Assembly: GCA_910591455.2 (NCBI GenBank)
Contig: OU342821.1
Location: 18,241,787 to 18,305,786 of the forward strand
Direction of reading: 5' to 3'
DNA length: 64,000 nt
Source of the DNA: Pholis gunnellus
Taxonomy: Eukaryota; Chordata; Actinopteri; Perciformes; Pholidae
The position numbers were made by a program, and so were the translations under genes. The notes beneath the pieces are model-generated. The model worked only from the letters and a program-made list of their open reading frames with translations, was not told the origin of the DNA and made no database searches. Positions 27,012-39,803 of this stretch are shown piece after piece. Position 1 is the stretch's first letter. Each line of letters opens with the position of its first letter.

Positions 27012-27034
27012 GTGTGTGTGTGTGTGTGTGTGTG
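27012..27034. repeat. (GT)n microsatellite
   Basis: GT run of about 23 bp. Confidence 0.93.
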
Positions 27035-27084
27035 CGAAATAGGCTCCCTGTGTGTTTGTATGTATGCTCGGTTTAACCGTGTCG

Positions 27085-27230
27085 CTCTCACAGAATCGAT
27101 GCCTCATCTCTCAGATCATCTCTCAGATCATCGCTGCTGATCGGCCTTCATAGACACCACAGATCCAACTATTTAGAGCAAATATCAGCTGATAACAATC
27201 AGTGGCCGATCGATCGGAGCACCCGAGACC
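27085..27230. repeat. 'gccgatcgatcgg' interspersed repeat (hAT-like)
   Basis: Contains gctgatcggccttcatag, aatcagtggccgatcgatcg and gagcaccc, resembling the end of a common vertebrate non-autonomous hAT-type repeat. A 12-bp unit (ctctcagatcat) is duplicated at its 5' side. Confidence 0.55.
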
Positions 27231-27590
27231 AAAATGCGGCAGTAAACCTCAGCAAAGCCAACAGAAAATGAAAATAAAAGACAACACAAACCATTACAAT
27301 TGGATTGATGTCACTCTTCGAAATGCATCTGTCGAAAGCAAAATCAACCAAAACTGAGAACCTGCGAGGCCCCACAAGCTTCTTCAACTGCGTCCTCGCT
27401 GCCTCCTTTACAAATTAGTCGCGCTTCAAAATTGCGAAGTAGGCGATATCTGTGATCAGCTAGGATTTGCAAGCTTTCACGGCATCATTCAGACATTGCT
27501 TACACATTGATTTATTCAGGGGAAGAGCACATCCATGATACATCTCGGGCTCCAGCAGCATGCTGCTTCACATTCACACAGCTCCACACG

Positions 27591-27599
27591 TGTGTGTGT

Positions 27600-27630
<31 letters not shown>

Positions 27631-27633
27631 GGG
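27591..27633. repeat. compound (TG)n-(G)20 tract
   Basis: A TG run of about 23 bp passes directly into a G homopolymer of about 20. Confidence 0.96.
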
Positions 27634-27866
27634 TCGTCCTGAGAGTGGGGCGGGCTGGTTTTGACTGAGGGGCTGAAGCTCCGGGTCGTCACGGTCTTCT
27701 AATTAAGGTGTTATTGCCTCCGATGGTGGGCTCTAGCAGCAGGTTTATATTGGTCTTAACCTGTTAATTAAAGTCCGATAAGATTTCTAATGAGGAAGAA
27801 AATGGCCTTTAGTGTGAGGCTGTGTAGTAGACGCTTCTCTCATAATAGCCCCATGGACAGTCTCAT

Positions 27867-27879
27867 CCCCCCCCCCCCC
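27867..27879. repeat. poly-C tract
   Basis: Run of 13 C. Confidence 0.9.
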
Positions 27880-30029
27880 ACATCTTCATGGCACCTACAG
27901 TCTTTTAGCTAGCTTTACTCAGCATTCTCTCTCTGGCACTTCTCACATTGCTGCTGAGATAGCAAACCTTTATGAAGCATAGGTAGCCCGCAATACCTGA
28001 GACACTGAGCAATTAAATTTATTTATTTTTTTGTGTTTGTCATGAGTATTTCTACGGTGTGCACAGATAATCAGGTTACATAAGCAGGAATCTGGGACAC
28101 TGTGTGCAGAGGATGTGCCACAAGGTGCTGAGCATGCCCCGCTCGCCTGCTCACTTGCTCATTTGCTCGGTTATTTGAAGTGAAGCGTCATTTGTGGTGA
28201 CAACAGCGAAGAGATTCTGTTGACATACTTTCGCCGCGTCCATCGAAGCGTGACAAATGGGAGTGTTCAGCCTTAAAAGATCTCAGTTCTTGTTGTTTTG
28301 CTGGTTTTTTTTTCCCTGTTTCTTTAAAGATTCATTAGGAACGTGGTACAGCACACTGGGACTCTTAAGTTATTAAGGAGTAAAATGGTATGTTCATTAG
28401 TAATGTATTACACATTGAAGCAATGACTTTTAAACCGCTTTGCTTTGCAGGAATCATATATATCCCTCCCTCACTGGATGAGCTTGTTAGATAGCAACCT
28501 ACTAGATGTACACGCCATCTGATTTGAATACAACCTTTACCTCAACAGTGTTCCCTTGTTTATTATTCATGTCATCTTGATCACATTTACTCCGGAGCTT
28601 TTTTGGCCGGATCACATATTCGCCATCGACTCCGATTGCATTACTGGGGCAGTTAAAAGTAACGTTTGAAGACCTCCACTGGGACATAAAATGCAGGGCA
28701 GACCGGGCTCCGATGCGCCGCTTTGAACCACTTGCCCTTGCTCGCTAAAGAAAATCAGAGACGAGGTGAGAGAATAGTGCTCGGTGAGGGAAGAGCAGGA
28801 TAAAGTTACCCACTTTCTTGCATTTTTCAGGGGCCATTAGAGATTTTTTCGCTTTTGATATATGCAAGGATGCTTGGAAACACGGAAAAGCACTGTGCAG
28901 GTGTTTGATTGTCATGCATTTTATATGTCAAGAGACCGCTGACTGCTTTCCTGATGGGCTCTTGGCCAACCCCCTTTCTCCCTTTGGCACTAGAGTCAAA
29001 CTATAGTGTCATTGATTCTTCTGTGTTTTTATTAATCCGTTTTACCATTTATTCAGTCAGTACTGGGTAGTGAGGGATCGCGTGGACCATCTGATCTGCC
29101 GAGTCTTCTTAATTCCCCGGAGGGAAAAAGGAAAGCAAAGCTGAACGAGTCAGACCGATGTTGGCGGGAGTTAACACCTTCTCGTATTGTGGAGCGTTTT
29201 CAAACGATAGATAAGCCTTTGAAAATGTTCAAGGCTTTCACGAAGCCTTAAACCTGAACTTAAAGCTTCAGAGAGCTCTTAAACTGAGAGTCAAACTGTG
29301 GAATATAATCACAGAGGGTCACAGGTTGAACAACGATACGTTCAATACAGCTCAATTCATTTTGAATAATGTTTTGACACAAAGGCTTCAGGTTTGAATG
29401 TGGCTCAGTGGGCCCACTCATCAGTCACCCAATCTTTGATGGACAGACCGCACAAGCTACGTTTGCTAAACTAGAATAGGGAATTAACTCCAATGAAAAG
29501 AATTTAGTATTGCACTTCTGTAAAGTTGGGGGACTTGTGAGAGACAAGGCTAACATTTTCTGACTTGTAGTCCCAGGGATTGGTCACGCTTTGTCCTACA
29601 AATTCTCATATTGCAACTCAGTAGTGTCTGTCATCAGACCCTCCCTGCCTGTAAACACGGTATTTCCAATTTCTTAACTCAAGCATTGAAGTCTTCCAGC
29701 CTGAGCTGAGATAACCCTCTCCATGTCACTTGGACCACATTATCTCAACTATAGGATGGACTGACATTGAACATTTTGTGAAGACATTTATCGAACCCCA
29801 GAGGATGAAGCCAAGTGACTTTTGTGACCCCCTGACATTACTCCAGCGCCAGAGTCCATTGTTAGCCTGCTGACCTTAGCATTAGTAAAGCTTTACAGAG
29901 CCACTAGTTTAGCCTCTTAGTCTTGTTCAGACTGAATAAAATCCTCCAGACGCACAGACAAGATTCTGCACCTATATTCAAAGACTTGTGACACTTCTTA
30001 TTATGGGTAAACCAGGCAGCAACCTCTGG

Positions 30030-30470
30030 GTCTGAAAAATGAAGCCAATGTAGAAGTGCCTTAAACATGCATTCTCTCTAATGGCCAGCAGGGGGCGACT
30101 CCTCTCGTTGCAGTACAATTGTATAGAAGTCTATGAGAAAGTGACTCTACTTCTCACTACATTGTGAACATGAGTTTATGGTGTCAGTCTCTAGTTTCAA
30201 GTCAGGCAGGATATGCTTCATGGCGTGGCTTCCTTGTGATGTCTTCATCTGAGAACTTTCACTTTCACAGAGTGTTTTCAATTCATAAAAGTTGATTATA
30301 ACATTTTGGTCGCCATACGATGTCTTATTCAGCGTTGGGTTGCACTTAGCTCCACCCACTCGTGTCAAGTCTTTTTGTGCAAAACCTAGATGGTGACAAA
30401 GTGGCAACTTCAAGGCTTCAAAACCAAAGTGGCCGACATCACTGTCGACTATGCTCACTCCTGACATACA
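30030..30470. repeat. common teleost interspersed repeat ('tggccagcagggggcgactcc')
   Basis: Contains attctctctaatggccagca, gggggcgactcctctcgttg, tgtatagaagtctatgagaa and aacatgagtttatggtgtca in order, which I recall as a highly repeated element of fish genomes. The 106-residue minus-strand open frame inside it has no known domain and is attributed to the repeat. Confidence 0.75.
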
Positions 30471-31716
30471 GTTAATGGGTTAAACCGATCTTCGTGTGTG
30501 AAGCCGGCGGAGCGGCCTGTAACATAAAAAATGTGAATGTAGTGCTCAGGGAAATGGCAACGGTAAAAGCAGGCAATACATTTGATTTATCAAGTGTCTA
30601 AAGCTTCTTCTTTACGTCCTGCATGCATAATGCATCACAAATACTAGGCAGTGGGCTATTATGGCTTAATTATAGTGAGTCATTTATGGTCTTTAATGCA
30701 GTCCTGCTGTACTGAGATGCAACACGTTTCAAGTCTAATTACCATTTCTTCAGCACAAAGACGTGTGTTCTTTAAATGAGCCCATTCAGAAGGCAAATAC
30801 TGTAAATGAGGCAATTTAAAGGTGTAGTAGACACATTTCCTGATCCGTGAGTTGATATTGAACCCAATGCATTGAAGTAAATCAGAATTGTTTTGCCCAA
30901 AGGCTGCTGAGCATCAGCTTTACTGATCTGAAACAACACACATCAGTAGTTTGTATTGCTACACAGCCAAGTCATGCACATTTACGGCCGTCTTTTACCA
31001 ATACCACCACTCTGTGTCAGCAGCCATTTGTGTGCTGTGGTTAAAGCGATCGCCGTCAAACTTGATGCAAAAGTCTTTGAGAAAACAATCCACTTTGTTG
31101 TGCTGCAATTTGGACACATTTTCAAGAAAAGTAAATGTGAAACCGATGACAAGAAGGAAGGAAAACCCTCCATAACCAACCCTGTGCGTATTGACAGATG
31201 ATTAATGATACTAATACAGAAGCTGTGCACTTAGTCGTTTGCAGGATATTAACTTTGTTTTGTTTTTTATTGAGTCTTATTTTTACCCTGCCAAACATTT
31301 AATAAGATGACTAAACTGCACACGATAAGGTGTTTGTCACTAAACCTTTTCTCACATGTGGCCACACAGCAGTAATGTATTCATAAAATCCTTCAATAAT
31401 AGAGTCCCACTCTTATTTGGGGTCCGTGTTAAAGCTCTCAAGAAGAAGTGGGAGGAAAGAAATGTGAGAAAAAGAGAGTGAGAGGATTGTTTTCTAGGGT
31501 TTTACTTATTTATTGAGCCCCCTTAAAAAAGAACACTCACATTAGAGTGAGCTGTCACGTTGGCAGTGCGATCGCCGCCGAGATTGTATATGCCACACAA
31601 TGCCTTTAATTATGTCGCTGTCGCTTCACTGTCACAAAAGACAAAATGGATCAAAGGCTATATGGGAAAGAGTAAGTAAGCAATTATCTCCTTTTGTCTG
31701 CCATCACTGTCAGTCA

Positions 31717-31733
31717 GCGGCGGCGGCGGCGGC
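31717..31733. repeat. short (CGG)n tract
   Basis: Five to six CGG units. Confidence 0.85.
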
Positions 31734-33449
31734 CTGCTTTTTTAAACGACACCAGAGGAGAACCAGAGAATGAACGCAGATAGATGAGGTAATAATAATG
31801 GTGCTGCATATAACATGTTAATAAACCCACCCACTCCATATCTGCATCATTACTCAAAACTGACTTGATTGTTTATGCGATAAGGTGAAAACAATCAAAT
31901 CATCTCGTAGTCTCCCAGATATCACACCCACTCTCCTCCAACGGTGGAGGTGATTAAACTGGTTTGAATGCCGGGCTGTGGACTGGAGGGTAATTTTGTT
32001 ATTGATAATAGCTTACTATGAGGTTTATTTGGGTACAGGAAAGTTTCCAGATGTCTCCTTTTGAGGCGGAATATCCCTGTATGAATAAATATGTGAGACT
32101 GTAGAACTTGCAAATCAAAGTCTCCTCTTCAAAGATGTCCAGTTACTCAAAAATAAGGCCCAGGATGGCAAAGCCTCCTTTGGCTGGGTTGGTTAGGTTT
32201 CGGCATGAGGAGTGAGACGGGGTCCGCACCATTACCACGCCGAGTAGGCGGAGTTTGGACACCATTTAAAAGGCATTTGAGCCGGTGCATACGCCCGGAT
32301 GCCCCGCTTCATTTGAAGCGGCGAAAGCGGCGCGTACGTCTCCATCGACCACATGGCTGATACAAACACAACAGGGTGTTTGCTTGTATTGCAATTACAG
32401 ACGAACGCGTGTTGTTTTAATAACGAAATCAGTAAATAGTCAGAGTTCTTACATTGTGAGCAGCCAGGTCTTGAGTTGGTTAGCAGTTCCATCACTTCCT
32501 GGAATATTTCAAACCAATAAGGAGTCATAAAATACACAAAAATGTTGTGTTTTGTTGAACAATCAGTCAGCGCTAACCTCTGTGATGACAAACATTTCCT
32601 GTGACTGCTTCACAATAAAAGCCTTCCCGCGTAGACGGTCCAATGCTTTTAATGTGAGCGAGCAGAGGTCGGACATGTTTGGTTTGCATGAACAGCGATG
32701 CAAAGCTGTAGACAAGTGACCAGTCAGCAGTGAGGCTGATATCAATGAGTTCATAGTGTTCTGCTTAGAGCCTGGAAAATAAACATCTGCAAATATCACG
32801 ATGGGGAGGTCAGGTGACATTTATAGCACACCAAACAACGATGCCTCTGTTATTGTTTGGTGAGTTTAAATATTAAACCCAAACTGTCACATAACTGTTT
32901 TCTATCCGTCTATTTCTATTTGTACTGTCCATCGTTGAGGCCCAGTCATTATAATTCATGAAAAGCCAAGTGACAGGTTTGAGTGGATTCTCTCGGATTA
33001 TCCCTGCTCTCTGCACTCATATACAGGACTCTAAAGCTTATTTGTCACAATTTTAGTTTACACACCTTGTTCCTTTGGTCGAGGAAAAAGTCTAGTCTGG
33101 TGAATTCTTTTGAGACGCTGAACATGTAAGGAATATATATGTAAATGTGCACGGCATTTATTTAGATGAGTTTGTTTCCCCTATAATATTAGTGTGAGCA
33201 AAATCGTATCGAGAAAGGTTTTTTTACGGGACAGAGATTTTTCTTTTTGTTGTCAGTTTGACATCCAGGTAACCCACTTTTGCTTCAGCATGTTTCCTCT
33301 TTGATTACCGGGAGAGCTGAGGGAAGCACTATCTCCCGCCTGCCAAAACCAGGCTGGCAAGCTGTCACAACACCGATGAAGACACACAAATACATATACA
33401 CCTTGGTGTTTGTGGGTGACACACATTCACATAGATGCACACAAACTGT

Positions 33450-33471
33450 CCACACACACACACACACACAT
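33450..33471. repeat. (CA)n microsatellite
   Basis: CA run of about 20 bp. Confidence 0.85.
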
Positions 33472-33839
33472 GCTCTATTTTGTGCACACGCATGCTTACT
33501 TCCTATAAGATAGTTTGTTTTGAGAACAAAATATATTCCTGCGGTGCTTTTGTGAAAACTCTAAATACCTGAAGGAATTAAGAAGTCTTAACATCAAAAT
33601 ACAGTATGTGCTGCGTTTGCACATGTATGTGTATAGAATGCATCCGTATTAGTCGAGCAAAGGATGACACCATGTGTTATTATAACAGTTATAACATTAT
33701 AACAGTTGCTGCGTAAACCTCTGGATTAATAATGTGCTAACACTACAGTTAACACTGAAACCTCCCTAGTTGATAACGTACGTTAGGATCATTATATTTT
33801 GTATTACAAGTTTTCTCAAATGTTATGTTTTAACATGCA

Positions 33840-34385
33840 AATGAGGCATTATCTTATATTTCCAGGACATTGAATAAAGCCAGGTTCAAAATGCTTGTTT
33901 TATTTTGTTGACGTATTAGAGTCAAATGTTTTTATCGAGGGAATTTGGGCCATAACCAGCCATAAAAAAAGTTGTTTTTAGGAATAAAATGCTTTTTAAA
34001 TCAGGTTATAAATCATATATGAACACACTGCTCTGTAAAAACCTTCAGAATATAGAAAGGAATGAAACTGGAAAGTTTGAGACAGAAAACTACACTTAAG
34101 TAGCTCTTACATACACCAGAAACAGTCTTTGAAGATATGTATTCCACACATTTTGCTACGGATAAAATGTGTGATACAAATAAAAACAACTAATACATAT
34201 CACCAAGAAACTTCCCCGGTTGTTTACTTACATTAAGAAAAAATAGTTTTCTGAAATGTTATGTTTAAATATGCAAATGAGGGATCATCTATTAATGTAA
34301 TTGACCGTTGTGAATTTAGGAGAAATCTATACACGCAAATAGACAAAGTAGTAAAATAAACACCGAAATGTCTGTATTGGATGTA
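33840..34385 (-). repeat. dispersed repeat, copy A (minus orientation)
   Basis: Reverse-complemented, it matches 40780-41230 over most of its length. Shared blocks include tttactactttgtctatttg, tagatttctcctaaa, ggggaagtttc-tggtgatat, gtagctcttac-tacacca, aaactttccagttt and ctatattctgaa. A second partial copy of its promoter-side block (ttttctnaaatgttatgttt ... atgcaaatgag) lies at 33805-33845. The family is not named. Confidence 0.85.
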
Positions 34386-34989
34386 ACATAAAGAATGTTT
34401 TCACCCCCTTCAGACGCATATTGTACCGCACAGTATGAGTATAGATCATGTTTGCATTTTAACCACAAAGAGCAATGCTCTTTATGTTTAATATTTAATA
34501 TTAGGAGAATATGAATAAAAACAATGATTAGATTATATATATTTCGGCACAGGAGATGGGAGTGCTGTAGTCTTCCTCTCAGCATTCCACCAAAGAAATA
34601 GCCCTGTATTCTGCCTGAGGGCCGAAACTCAGGGGGAATAAAACACCCTGATTGACTCGGGCTCTTCGCTCCTCTCTCAACCTGTCAAATTTGCAAGCGG
34701 CCATTTTGCACAAAATCTCGTAGCATTACTGTTAACACACCGAAATATACAGCAGAACCAAATAGAATGTCAAAAGGCGAGCGACTTATCTGACTCCGTG
34801 TTCCTGTTTTTCACGCGTTGTGCGTCTTATCATCTCCATTCCGCTAATGCTAAAGTGACATCACACCCCCCCAAACACCCACTGCACCCCTCCACACAGA
34901 CGTACAGGACCAACCGTGATGGGAAAGTGTATGAGTAGCTCTTAATCCTGTATTTTCCACCATCCAGGTGTGCTTAAACAAGGCTCCTA

Positions 34990-35004
34990 CCCCCCCCCCC
35001 CCCC
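34990..35004. repeat. poly-C tract
   Basis: Run of about 15 C, followed by gctgctgctg. Confidence 0.9.
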
Positions 35005-35323
35005 GCTGCTGCTGCAGTGGGGCTGCTGTTCAACAGATAAGAGCTTGGTTGTACCTGAGCAGCTCCCATGTGCGACTGTGAAGCAGGGCTTTGCTGACCC
35101 AAACCTTTTTTTTTTTTAGATTTTTTCTTTTCCCTGTGCCTCGTATGAACAAACTTTCTTTGAATCAACACGGGGGAAAATGAAGTCTACAAAATGTGGT
35201 CGTCTGAGAGGAAACCAGTCGGTCGGAGCAACGAGTCAACATTTGTCTGGCCGTGTTTTGATTAGACAACATCTGGCATGTGTGTAAGGAAAACTGTCTC
35301 TGCCAGTGAGGGCTTCAGTTCTG

Positions 35324-35374
35324 ACACACACACACACACCATCCGAGTCCACACGCACACTCACACACACACAC
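35324..35374. repeat. two short (CA)n tracts
   Basis: CA runs at about 35324-35338 and 35357-35373, separated by a mixed linker. Confidence 0.85.
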
Positions 35375-35980
35375 GTCTGTTGTGTCCTGAGATGCCAGAT
35401 GAGAGGCTCGCATCAATTTTTGAACAAAGCGCTCTGGCATCTCTTTCTGTCGAGGCCGTGCTGTCTGAGAGGCAGAGCAGAAATGCATTGCCTGTGACTC
35501 CCGTTGCTATGAAATTACAAGTTAGAGAGTGCATTCAGAGCTCCAGGCATTCCTGCAGTCTGACAGAAGTCACTGTGAGACTGGCCTGGGGACAGGGAGG
35601 AGAGGAGCCCGGAAGGGGGAAATAGGGATGTGACTTTAAATAATGATATAAAATCTGTCTGTTACGGGATCTGGCCTGTAGTTTGGAACAACATGAAAGG
35701 TTGGACAGTGGAGTCCGTGTGCATCCAGCTGTTGCGCATAACACGGTTGCCAAGCAGTACATTAGCTGTCAGCTTGTCAGGATGCCACCTCTAGTCCTTG
35801 GTTTGATGCGTTCTGATGCGGTTGAATAGTGGGTGGTGTCTGCGAGACACCGAACGCAGTCAGTCAATTCTCGCTCCATTTGCTGTTTGCGGAAAGAAGA
35901 TCAAGAAATCCCGTCTTTGCCTCTCTCTCCATTTCCCCTGTGGTGAGTCTGTCATTCACAAATCTCTGCAGACAGCGAGG

Positions 35981-36116
<136 letters not shown>

Positions 36117-36549
36117 AGGCGGGGATACTTCAGTGGGCAAAAGTTGGCTAAGAAGATCCTTTTTTTTTTTGGACTCGCACTTCCTGAGAACACTTTTTTT
36201 TTTTTGGTCTTCCTGCCGTGCACCCGGCTGATCTGAGCAGATGCTCCCCCAGTGCCTCTCACTATCTCAACACCCACCTATCATCTGCTTCACCAGTTCT
36301 CCCTCCCGCCCCCATCTCCTCCGCTAGCTTCACCTCTGATCCCCAATCTAGGCCGTCCATCTGCTGCACGGATCTGCGTCAATAGTGCCTATACCGTATG
36401 AAGGCCCCTCACCCACACCTGGCATATATATATATAATGAATGCAGCGCTGACCATTGCCAAGCTGTATTTATTCATGTATTTACACAGACACATTAGCC
36501 CGAAAGTCAGTGTTTACACAAAAGCGACGACAGAAAGCCGCAGAACGCA

Positions 36550-36571
36550 CCCCCCCCCCCCCCCCCCCCCC
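36550..36571. repeat. poly-C tract
   Basis: Run of about 22 C followed by acacccccc. Confidence 0.95.
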
Positions 36572-36640
36572 ACACCCCCCGTTCACCAACTAACCACCTT
36601 ATTTCTCAAACCTGTTACTGAAATGTCAACATGGTGAAGT

Positions 36641-36713
36641 AATTAACAAACATTTATGCCACTGGCTCTTAATTAACAAACTTAGAATTAATTAGTAGAT
36701 TTGTTTGTTAATT
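36641..36713. promoter_or_regulatory. candidate enhancer: three AATTAACAAAC sites
   Basis: The 11-mer AATTAACAAAC occurs exactly at 36641-36651 and 36671-36681 and inverted at 36703-36713. Each joins a homeodomain-type core (TTAATTA/AATTA) to a forkhead-like AACAAAC. Spacing is 30 and 32 bp, about three helical turns. Regulatory function is inferred from motif clustering only. Confidence 0.35.
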
Positions 36714-37741
36714 CATGGCTAGGCAGCTGCTTCCCGCTTATTAATACTGAATGCTGCCGAGTGAGTTAAAGCAGTTGGAGAACTTTTCTTGTGCTTCTGC
36801 TCCGGTTCTTTCCATTACTTTTAAACTTCTCGGGCTAATTTAAATAGAGCTCGTGATGCACGATAGCGGTTTAGTTGTTATTATTTTAAAACGGCTGCAT
36901 TTCTAGGATACTACGGGAGCAGTGTCTCGTATGTAAGATTAATACTGAAAATGAGAAATGTTTTAGGCTCCAAGCCAGTGATTATTGGATAACACATTTA
37001 AGGCAATGTTGCATTTTATTAAAGCAATATATTCTCTCCCACCCTCTGACTTTCCTTCTCTTTCTTTCACGATGACACACACTGTCTCCTCATTTCTCTA
37101 TGTTCATGCTGGTTATTCACATACTGTATTAGCGGGAGATTCAGTTTTTGTCAAAACAGAGATCACACGTGTGCCTTTGTGACAGAGGATTTGTGAATTC
37201 AATATGGTTCAATGAACATTCATGAAGAGCAAGTGAAATGGAAAACGGACACAAATGAGTAAATAAATAACTCTTTCAAACCGAAGCAAATATGTTTTGA
37301 TGGTGTAAGGAAGGCAGCGATGGCGTCATCTCGCCCTGCTATCGGTTAGCGTTAGTGTGGATACAAGCAGATGGAAACAGTCAGACTATTTGCTAAGAAA
37401 CGTTTCAAAATCACACCAAATACAGGAAACTACACCTACATTTGTGTCAAATCTCAGCTGTAACACCAGTACAACGAGCCATTTCCATTGGAGGGTTGAA
37501 ACATGACAACCCTGTTAGTTGAGAGGCCTCGCGTGAACGACAGCGACCCATATTAACCCAGGACTAATTGTTTTTGTACAAATTGTTAAAAGGACGATCA
37601 GATTGAGCTTTATTAGTTCAGCGCCGCGTGCATACAAGGGCTTTTGTTTGTTAAAGAGGTATTTACAATTACTTCCTGTGAAGTGCATGCAGAGGCAGGG
37701 GGTTCAGGTTCAGAAGGCAACAGCCTCTTAAACAAAGAGGA

Positions 37742-37764
37742 CCCCCCCCCACCCCCCCCACCCT
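37742..37764. repeat. interrupted poly-C tract
   Basis: C runs separated by single A residues. Confidence 0.9.
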
Positions 37765-38000
37765 CCTCCAGCGCAATCAGTTCTGCATCGCAGGAATTGT
37801 TTGTAATTTGTCGATTCTGGTAGAGTTTTATTGGTGGTTGCGTGTTGCTGGGTGAGCTGCTGTTAAAATGCTCTGGAGGTGGAACCAGCAGATGAATGAA
37901 AAGTTCTTGTTTGTTTGCACACTGTTTTTAACGCAGTGGATGTGTGTGGCGCTCTTTACAGCTTGTTGGCTTGTAAGATCCAGCAGCCTTTCCTTGTTTT

Positions 38001-38025
38001 GGATGCAACCTCACAGGTTGCATCC
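38001..38025. other. perfect 11-bp hairpin
   Basis: ggatgcaacct and aggttgcatcc are exact reverse complements around a 3-nt cac loop. Function unknown. Confidence 0.8.
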
Positions 38026-38665
38026 TTGAGTCTGAGCTCCAAGATCTGAAAGGAAGGCAAAGGTGATGTTATGGGGTTCATTGTACACACTCTGGTGTAC
38101 TCACCCCTCTGGTTGCTTATACACAGAACAAAAAGCAGCATGAAGAGGACGCGTGCCCCGTTGGGACCCAGTGTTTTCTAGGGTTGGATAGGATGAGATC
38201 AGCTGGTGTTTGAGATGGAAACGAGACAGGAGTTCGTCTGCCAGGATGTGAGGTTGCAGTGTGCTGAAAGTGGAGCGGAATTTGGCAAACATCAGCCTGG
38301 CTGCTCGCCTTCAGTCTCTCCAAATCACGCCGGAGTGTGCTGGAGCAGCAATCATCTTTCTCCGTGTGAAACAGCCTGTGCTATTACCCAAAGGCTTTAC
38401 CAAATTAGTTCAGTCGGCAAGGGGCTCTTTCCCCCTCATTTCTTTTAGGTTTCCACTAAAAGCTATGAATACATTGAACTGACAGAAGAGACCACACTTA
38501 CCCGTTGCTCTCAATTTTGCATGCGAGGAAATGGAGCGTTTGCTGTACTTGAGGAAATGGAAAAAAAACAAGTGAGTTCCCCTCACAGGTTGCATCGCAG
38601 CTAAAACGCAGTATTAGCAAGACTGCTTGTGCATTTCCAGGATGGAACTTTGTTTGTGTTTTGGC

Positions 38666-38704
<39 letters not shown>
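38666..38704. repeat. (GA)n microsatellite
   Basis: GA run of about 39 bp with one interruption. Confidence 0.95.
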
Positions 38705-38707
<3 letters not shown>

Positions 38708-39757
38708 ATAGAGCCATCACTCAAGTCTTTGACAGTGATATCTTGTTTCCCTCTCAAACTGGGCTAGATGTATCCGAGCCCCTTGTGTGTTATTGCCGGG
38801 CTGAGGCATTGGTTGTAGATCACTGTGAAAACTGTGAAGCGCATGGGGAAGATCGGTCTGCTGAATGACAGCGGCGGAGCTCATCGAGGAGAGAAATTGG
38901 TCCTTCGGCCTTTTTTTCCCGGGAGCTGCGCAGTCGAAGAAATAACAGCCCGAGATGTAAATGAACGGAGGACATTGGAACGGACAAACAGAACCCCCCC
39001 ATAGCACCATCAAACGGGAACCACGCTCTGCAGGCCGCTTGGTTTCAGCCACATCTCACATGATAACAGTTATCTCACTTCCATATGTGTACTCGGCTAC
39101 TCGCTGCAGGGTGGCAGAGCCGGAAGGGGCGTCCAACAGTCACCGATTCGTGTTGCACCTCAGGATCTACATTCAGTCGTTTCAAGAGCAAAGACAATGT
39201 TACCCTGGTCCCAGAGACGGCTAAGTGCTTGCGTGTCTCACCACCAGCCTGAGGTTAAGTCACACCAGACTGTCGTTCCTCGTGTCTCGCCTAATCAGTC
39301 TGCTGCAATACTATCCCACCTGCTGCATTAAAGAATTCAAAGTGAACGAACCAACTCTGAAATGAAGCCGGCAAAAGCTTCGCTAAACCTTGCTCCTGTG
39401 AATGTTTGAGGCATTAGCCGCCGTGGCATTAAACTGTCATGTCGGCACGCATTAGTATAATACCTGATCTATTAACAAATGAGTCATTACTTGGAGGTTC
39501 TGTGGCTTTGTTTGACAGCAGTGTGTTTATGTATTCATGCTCCCATCTATCACCGCCCGGATGCGCACTCACGTCTGTGTTTTTGCATCCATCCAAACAC
39601 AAACACACCGTGTCAATGCTCGGCGCGCAAAAAACAAATTGGAGCACCGTTGTACAAGAAAAGCTTGCCCGGGGCTAGTCATTTTGAAATTAAAAGCATG
39701 TCTCTTTGTTCAGCCTCAGTTCCAGGAACGAGGGAGAGAACGTGAATGTGTCGCACT

Positions 39758-39803
39758 GGGGGGGAGGAGGAGGAGGGAGGGAGGGAGGGAGGGGGGAGAG
39801 AGA
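39758..39803. repeat. (GGGA)n / purine tract
   Basis: Iterated GGA and GGGA units with four or more G triplets in close spacing, able in principle to form a G-quadruplex. Confidence 0.9.

Noticed and set aside
30147..30467. 106-residue minus-strand frame as a gene
   Set aside because: Falls wholly within a common teleost repeat.
38009..38596. 16-base direct repeat cctcacaggttgcatc at 38009 and 38581
   Set aside because: One shared 16-mer is roughly expected by chance in 64 kb, and the flanks do not match.
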